Shown in pieces: positions 61,521 through 64,000 of a stretch of 64,000 nt of DNA. Below the pieces are notes generated by a model that was given only the letters and a program-made list of their open reading frames with translations, was not told the DNA's origin and did no database searches. The stretch is taken from positions 20,840,501-20,904,500 of the forward strand of contig CM074865.1 in NCBI GenBank assembly GCA_037501455.1. The letters run 5' to 3'. This stretch comes from Lantana camara. Lineage: Eukaryota; Streptophyta; Magnoliopsida; Lamiales; Verbenaceae. Numbering within the stretch: the stretch's first letter is position 1; every line of letters begins with the position of its first letter. A program made the translations under genes and the position numbers.

Positions 61521-62158
61521 GATAATGGAGATAAGAGAGTCTGGATTGGATCAACTAATAATAAATCCTCTTATAAAACGGTATAGTCTGCTTATGGTGT
61601 CGGATGAGACATGTAAGAAAATTTAAAAATTAATTTGGAAATTACCTTACCCTCAAAAGTTCAAGATTTTTCTATAGTTTTGCTAACATGATAGCTTGCT
61701 CACGAATGTAAGGAAGTATGATAGAAAATTTAGAAAAAGCGATGCATAAACACGCTACTATACAAGACATGAATATATGGACCACGTACTAAGAAGTTAG
61801 TCGTTCACTCTCCAGGTGTGGGATAAAATTATTGATAAACAGCTTGAACAAAATCTTCTTGCCTTGCAAGGGTCGGACGGGCTCAAAGTGAGCTTTAATA
61901 GCAAAATTCAGAGCAATATGTCACCAGACTATCATGGTGGATTGTCCTGATATTGGCGCTCTGGAATCTTTGAAAAGCATGTAATAGATGGAGCCATCAA
62001 AATGTTATGAAGCTTAGAAGTGTCACAATTCGCCACATAAAAGAGTTATCTGAGACTTCAATACTAATCAATGAGGAAAAAAAACACAAGTAAAAGAAAA
62101 TCTGCACTGAGTTGTCAGGAAATAAACCTGAGAACGGATGTGTGAAACTATATTCCGA

Positions 62159-62964
62159 CAATGGCGACTCCAGAGTTGGTAATGAGTGGGGTCAAAAAAA
62201 AAAATTTCGTTATTCTATAGGATTTTATAATTGTATGCTTAAATTAAGAATATTTTTAAAATAGCAAAATAGATATATTACTGCCTATTTTTTTTAACCA
62301 TGGAGCGAAGGAGAGCTTTTATATATATTAGTAACTTCTGCACACTCGTTACGTTTGCAGATAAAAAAATATTATTACTCAAATATATTAAAATTAATTT
62401 TTATATTAGTATATATTTTATAATATTTTAATATAATTATTAAATATAATAAATAAATAAATAAATAGCAAAAAATATGAGAAAAAAAATATAAAAAACT
62501 ATATAAAAAAATCAAAGTGGGTGAGAGAAAAAAAATAAAAGTTAAGAAGATGTTATTGGAGTGATAAAAATAATAAATAAAGAAAAGAAAAAAATGTAAG
62601 ATAATAAAACGGATGCAAAAAATAAATTAAAAAAAAATAAAAAAGTCCAAGACTCGAAGAAACCAAAACGGTTATTATCTGTCTTTCTCACTTAATATAC
62701 TAGAATATATATATTAAAAAATCTCATTAAATATTGAAAAGTATTAATTTATGGATTGATCTATTTAATCTGTGCACATTAACAAAATCCATTTCTTACG
62801 CTCAGGGGTCAATTATAAAATTTGGACTCTAATATGGGGTCAACAAGATAATAATTAACATATATTAACAAGAAAATCACATATTAAATATTAAAAATAT
62901 GTATTGAAGCAAAATGTTAGTGGAGTCAAGTGACCCCACTTGGCTCCACTTGGAGTCGCCCATG
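62159..62964. mobile_element. non-autonomous hAT-type element inside the LINE relic
   Basis: Ends CAATGGCGACTCCA and TGGAGTCGCCCATG are near-perfect inverted repeats of the same family as 40695-41655. Flanks are tattccga (62151-62158) and tactcgga (62965-62972), an 8-bp duplication with two mismatches, so it is older than the copy in the solo LTR. It carries a Helitron at 62328-62704. Confidence 0.82.
62328..62704 (-). mobile_element. non-autonomous Helitron nested in the hAT element
   Basis: On the minus strand it starts TCTAGTATATTAAGTGAG and ends CTAA before a T, after a CTGCA...TGCAG hairpin. It is 377 bp and shares GGACTTTTTT-type internal sequence with the copies at 5428 and 24472. Confidence 0.72.
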
Positions 62965-63070
62965 TACTCGGATAAAAGCTTTTATAATCACACCAACAAT
63001 GGTTTGGTCAGGGGTGTCATTCGAGATGACAATCGAAGACGGTGCTAGGATACGCTTTGAATCTTGATAG

Positions 63071-63814
63071 AGTTTCAATAATGCAATGGAGTTATTGGAC
63101 TTAGGTGAGGGATAAACACTAGCTTAGGAGAGTCACTTTTCGAAAATTAATATGTAGATTGATTTGTAGGCGATCGTAAAATGAATAACAACGGATGATA
63201 TTGAAAAGTAACCAATGAGAAATGTAATATTTAATTGCAGAAACTTACTCCAAAGACCATGGGAAATTTGGATTAAATAAATCACGAAAAAGAACATGAT
63301 AACTGGGTAAATTGAAGAGGATATGTCACAAGATTCAAGATGATTACTGCGTTTAGGATGCTCCACCGATGACAAAACTAGATGACTCATAGACTATTAA
63401 CTTGAGGCTGTTTTGATTTTATTGTGTTGGATTGCTTGGTTTAGGAAAAGAAATTATTTTTGTCTATATTAATTATATATTTTTTTAAGTTTTTGTCTAA
63501 ATATTTTATAATAGAAGGAAAAAAGTATATATAGTTAACATAACATTTTATACGATTTTTTAGGTTTTTGTCTATATTTTTTATTTATTAAATATATTTG
63601 AAAGTTATAAACTATTACTTATACTTAAAAACTATAATTATTTGGCCAAATTATCATAAACTTTAAACATTTTGTTTAATAACATAGTTACAAATATTTT
63701 TATTTTTTTTTATTTGAATGTTTCTCTACTTTAAATTTCTACTTATTACATATGATTTCAACGTGACATTTCATATAAATATATTTTTATATTGGTAGTT
63801 TTTCAAAATCAAAA
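63071..63814. other. AT-rich intergenic DNA, no gene seen
   Basis: An 85-codon minus-strand ORF (63133-63390) shows no known motif and I do not call it. The rest is AT-rich. Confidence 0.55.
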
Positions 63815-64000
63815 TGTAGCACCCGTAACGATAGGCACCATATCCCCTGCACCAAGTATCCAATCCACATATGAAATAGGAATCCATACATGAACTAAAC
63901 ATGTGACGAACGGGTGACAGATAAAAGAACTTAGCTAAGCGGGGCTAACTCTTGAACCAACAATCAATTAAAGGACAATGCAACGGGTAATAAGCAGACG
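63815..64000 (-). mobile_element. start of another long-family LTR (runs off the window)
   Basis: TGTAGCACCCGTAACG followed by CCCCTGCACCAAGTATCCAA and GACGAACGGGTGACAG matches the outer end of the minus-oriented LTRs at 8577, 14567 and 39789. The other end lies outside the window. Confidence 0.82.

Larger units (their letters stand above)
61528..63070 (+). mobile_element. decayed LINE 3' part, interrupted by a hAT element
   Basis: Plus-strand remnants show an RVWIGSTNNKSSYKTVYSAYG-like segment (before the zinc-finger RVT tail) at about 61535-61600. An RNase H-like start is split by the hAT insertion: KLYSD before 62158, then NGLVRGVIRDDN after 62972. Stops are frequent. This fits an old L1-type LINE tail. 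Confidence 0.6.

Noticed and set aside
63133..63390. 85-codon minus-strand ORF as a gene
   Set aside because: AT-rich surroundings, no motif, no promoter or splice support.

Overview
This is nuclear DNA from a flowering plant, most likely a eudicot. The signs are an intron-rich plant alcohol dehydrogenase gene and an NRT1/PTR (NPF) transporter exon. The transposons are plant-type too: long-LTR elements, a Tat-lineage Ty3/Gypsy element, L1-type LINEs, hAT, Mutator-like and CACTA pieces, small Helitrons and a caulimovirid relic. There is no rRNA, tRNA gene or CRISPR array.

The only intact host gene I can support is a zinc-dependent alcohol dehydrogenase-like gene on the + strand, 22624-47587. 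Ten exons join in frame to 380 codons plus a stop, with both zinc sites and the NAD-binding fold present. The CDS is 1,143 nt but is spread over about 25 kb. Intron 4 (9.4 kb) holds a Helitron, a palindromic Mutator-like MITE, CACTA-like repeats and a decayed L1 LINE. Intron 5 (10.6 kb) holds an endogenous pararetrovirus relic whose pieces lie on both strands, AT-rich repeats, and a 3.7-kb solo LTR carrying its own hAT insertion. Later introns hold a Helitron end, a small poly(A) retroposon, a MITE and a tRNA-derived SINE. Intron 2 uses a GC-AG splice pair.

Left of the gene (1-22 kb) are a solo LTR (886-3892), an orphan NPF exon (3961-4452), fold-back elements with embedded Helitrons (4.5-8.3 kb), and an LTR element at 8577-18474. 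That element's internal part is only 2.3 kb. It has an initiator-Met primer site, a tandem repeat, and an exon-like coding fragment that looks captured. A TIR element with a nested insertion and a CACTA end follow, the latter about 0.5 kb before the ADH TATA box.

Right of the gene, 251 bp after its stop, sits a 12.5-kb Tat-type Ty3/Gypsy retrotransposon (47843-60324) in minus orientation, with a perfect 5-bp target duplication. Its gag-pol (minus strand) is broken by stops and frameshifts and has lost catalytic residues. On the opposite strand it carries a three-exon gene with its own TATA box. Beyond it lie AT-rich DNA, a LINE relic interrupted by a hAT that is itself interrupted by a Helitron, and the start of another long LTR that runs off the window.

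All coordinates, junctions and repeat ends were read by eye. Family names rest on remembered motifs, not on a database search.
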